A DNA stretch of 7,498 nucleotides, taken from positions 1 to 7,498 of the forward strand of contig JBPBPY010000268.1 in assembly GCA_050954505.1 (NCBI GenBank). The letters are read 5' to 3'. Made by a program: the position numbers and the translations under genes. Shown piece after piece: positions 6,471 to 7,498 of this stretch. Position 1 is the first letter of the stretch. The number at the start of each line of letters is the position of its first letter. The DNA is from JAQGMO01 sp050954505 (GTDB lineage Bacteria; Pseudomonadota; Gammaproteobacteria; Burkholderiales; Burkholderiaceae_D). The notes beneath the pieces were generated by a model, which was not told the DNA's origin, searched no databases, and worked only from the letters and a program-made list of their open reading frames with translations.

Positions 6471-6905
6471 TCATGCGCTGACGACCAGGAAGCGGCTGCC
6501 GCGCACTTCGCGGATGACAAACCGTCCTGCGATTGCCACCTGGCCCGGCGCCAGATCGACATCCCACAATGCGCCGCGGTGCATGACCCGGGCAGTGCTG
6601 CTGCCTTGATTGCCGAGCCAGTGGTCGACCACGATGACCTGGCCAATATCCAGATTGACGTTGGGGTCGGCAGACGCGGGCGCCTTCGGTACTGCGGCAA
6701 AGCGATGGCGCCGCAAGCCCAGGGTAGCCAGGGCTCCTGCCAGCGCGGCAAGCAGGATTTGCCATTCCAGCGCCAGACCCAGGAAGGCGCAAATGGCGCC
6801 AACCACCATGCCGATGGCGACCATCAGCAGGTAGAAGGTGCCGAGGAACATCTCCAGTATGACCATCATTGCAGCCAGGACCATCCAGGACATCCAGTTT
6901 GTCAT
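6471..6905 (-). CDS. NfeD-family membrane protein (short form, OB-fold C-terminus)
   Basis: The 144-residue protein is a short NfeD-type partner of SPFH proteins (compare YbbJ beside QmcA in E. coli). It has three closely packed hydrophobic segments at about 6-20, 22-43 and 48-64, then a basic loop (LRRHRF, 64-69). A small beta-rich domain at about 82-144 follows, with LDIGQVIVVD (85-94), HRGALWDVDL (109-118) and FVIREVRGSRFLVV (129-142), the usual NfeD OB-fold pattern. The serine-protease domain of long NfeD proteins is absent, as is normal for this subgroup. The start at 6905 is preferred over an in-frame ATG at 6941 because AAGGA lies six bases before it and the membrane segment begins directly after. 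The gene precedes the SPFH gene by 82 bases and is probably cotranscribed. The role is presumed to be assembly or modulation of the SPFH oligomer. Confidence 0.9.
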   Translation of the reverse strand: MTNWMSWMVLAAMMVILEMFLGTFYLLMVAIGMVVGAICAFLGLALEWQILLAALAGALATLGLRRHRFAAVPKAPASADPNVNLDIGQVIVVDHWLGNQGSSTARVMHRGALWDVDLAPGQVAIAGRFVIREVRGSRFLVVSA

Positions 6906-6991
6906 CCGTTTTCCTTGTAGTTTGCACCCTGGCTTCCCCATGGTGTGTCACCACGCATGGAGAGATGCGTACACCCGGAGTATGCCGCAGT

Positions 6992-7032
6992 CAAACAAAA
7001 ACCCCAACATACCGGCAGATATGAAGGGGTTT
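6992..7032 (-). terminator. Rho-independent terminator after ppsA
   Basis: On the minus strand AAACCCC (7032-7026) pairs with GGGGTTT (7005-6999). Inside it CATA pairs with TATG, leaving a short CTGCCGG-containing loop and one two-base mismatch. The stem runs directly into TTTTTGTTTG. The T-run is present only in the minus direction, matching ppsA, whose stop lies 141 bases upstream. Transcription of the NfeD gene would then need its own promoter or read-through. Confidence 0.75.
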
Positions 7033-7055
7033 CAAAGAAACGGCACTGCTTTTTT

Positions 7056-7105
7056 AGGCGTTGTTCTATAAGCAACGAGTCTACTGTAAAACTCGGTCAA
7101 CGCCT
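7056..7105. repeat. Nested inverted repeat in the ppsA 3' flank
   Basis: Outer arms AGGCGTTG (7056-7063) and CAACGCCT (7098-7105) are perfect, and inner arms CGAGT (7076-7080) and ACTCG (7091-7095) pair within them. The outer arms are flanked by a T6 run on the left and AATGTTTT on the right. In the minus direction A residues, not T, follow, so it is not a terminator for ppsA; in the plus direction a weak T stretch follows. No target-site duplication is evident. Confidence 0.5.
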
Positions 7106-7173
7106 AATGTTTTCTGCAGGTAGGCACTCTCGAACCGCCCTGCAGGGTCAGGCTGGTGCATGCCGCTGCGTGT

Positions 7174-7498
7174 TCAATCCTTTTTCGCGGCAGCCAGCTT
7201 TTGCCAGGTATCAATGATTGAATCAGGATTGAGCGACATCGAGCCGATACCCTGCTCCATGAGCCAGAGGGCAAAGTCCGGGTGATCGGATGGACCCTGG
7301 CCACAGATGCCAACATACTTGCCTGCCGCCCGGCATGCCGAAATGGCGCGGGAGAGCATGAACTTCAGCGCCGGATCACGCTCGTCGAAATCCGCTGCCA
7401 GCAAGGCCATGCCGGAATCGCGGTCCAGGCCCAGCGTCAGCTGGGTCAGATCGTTGGAACCGATCGAGAAGCCATCGAAGTGTTCCAGGAATTGCTCG
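7174..7498 (-). CDS. ppsA: Phosphoenolpyruvate synthase, C-terminal part (partial)
   Basis: Only the last 107 codons are inside the window; the gene continues beyond the right edge. PEP synthase converts pyruvate and ATP with water to phosphoenolpyruvate, AMP and phosphate, feeding gluconeogenesis in the cytoplasm. The visible part is the end of the PEP/pyruvate-binding TIM barrel. It shows FDGFSIGSNDLTQLTLGLDR, then GICGQGPSDHPDFA with the conserved active-site Cys in the GICGQ motif, and the family's closing GIGSMSLNPDSIIDTW. The frame ends AAAKKD and TGA. Full-length proteins are near 790-800 residues, so about one seventh is seen. The motif run is diagnostic for PpsA rather than pyruvate phosphate dikinase or PTS enzyme I. 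A Rho-independent terminator follows on the same strand. Confidence 0.96.
   Translation of the reverse strand, partial: EQFLEHFDGFSIGSNDLTQLTLGLDRDSGMALLAADFDERDPALKFMLSRAISACRAAGKYVGICGQGPSDHPDFALWLMEQGIGSMSLNPDSIIDTWQKLAAAKKD

Larger units (their letters stand above)
6906..7173. other. Spacer between ppsA and the NfeD gene
   Basis: No protein gene is supported here. From right to left it holds a CTGCAGG/CCTGCAG inverted repeat (7114-7120 and 7139-7145), a nested inverted repeat (7056-7105), the ppsA terminator (6992-7032) and about 85 bases that must contain any separate NfeD promoter. A TTGACT at 6994-6989 on the minus strand could be a -35 box, but no convincing -10 box stands 16-18 bases after it. 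Confidence 0.6.

Noticed and set aside
6389..6802. N-terminal extension of the SPFH reading frame up to 6802
   Set aside because: It overlaps the NfeD gene in another frame, gives Arg/Pro/Trp-rich non-family sequence, and the ATG at 6388 has its own ribosome binding site and begins the family's normal membrane segment.
7056..7105. Integron attC-like site (TTTAGGC ... GCCTAAT flanks)
   Set aside because: The arms are in the wrong order and orientation for RYYYAAC ... GTTRRRY core sites, and no integrase or cassette surrounds it.
7114..7145. tRNA T-arm-like sequence (GGTTCGAGA on the minus strand)
   Set aside because: The stem beside the loop has a G-G mismatch where the invariant pair should be, and no D-arm, anticodon arm or acceptor stem can be built around it.

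Overview
The window is GC-rich chromosomal DNA whose identifiable genes all read on the minus strand. The protein types (proteobacterial PEP synthase, NfeD plus an SPFH protein, a Pel exopolysaccharide export module) and the GC-biased codon use suggest a Gram-negative proteobacterium. My best guess is Betaproteobacteria/Burkholderiales, possibly Oxalobacteraceae, but that placement is inference and was not tested by any search.

Layout, read right to left in the direction of transcription. (1) 7174-7498 is the C-terminal end of phosphoenolpyruvate synthase (ppsA), cut by the window edge. (2) 6906-7173 is a spacer holding nested inverted repeats and a convincing Rho-independent terminator for ppsA at 6992-7032. 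(3) 6471-6905 and 5462-6388 are a two-gene unit: a small NfeD-type membrane protein, then an SPFH/Band 7 (stomatin/QmcA-like) membrane protein. They are separated by 82 bases with a strong GC hairpin and a short tandem repeat. (4) 4981-5461 is a 481-base gap without a supported gene. Its right half holds a row of small stem-loops. Its left half is markedly AT-rich and carries the best promoter-like sequence of the window. (5) 4009-4980 and 152-4012 are a translationally coupled pair (ATGA overlap): a hydrolase-only PelA-like protein and a very large PelB-like protein with TPRs and an outer-membrane beta-barrel. (6) 1-151 is a spacer and possibly the first codons of the next gene.

How the genes work together: the left half is the export end of a Pel-type cationic exopolysaccharide (biofilm matrix) locus. 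PelB would provide the periplasmic TPR scaffold and the outer-membrane pore, and the PelA-like enzyme would trim polymer in the periplasm. The synthase and inner-membrane genes (pelD, pelE, pelF, pelG) and pelC are not visible and would have to lie beyond position 1 or elsewhere. The right half (PEP synthase; NfeD/SPFH membrane scaffold) is ordinary housekeeping content with no evident link to Pel.

Most notable points: the PelA-like protein has only the glycoside-hydrolase domain, with no deacetylase domain, and carries a lipobox-like Cys followed by Asp; the pel pair has a strong candidate promoter with a roughly 190-base leader; and the gap upstream is unusually rich in perfect inverted repeats. 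I found no CRISPR array, tRNA, rRNA, insertion sequence or evident new defence-type system.
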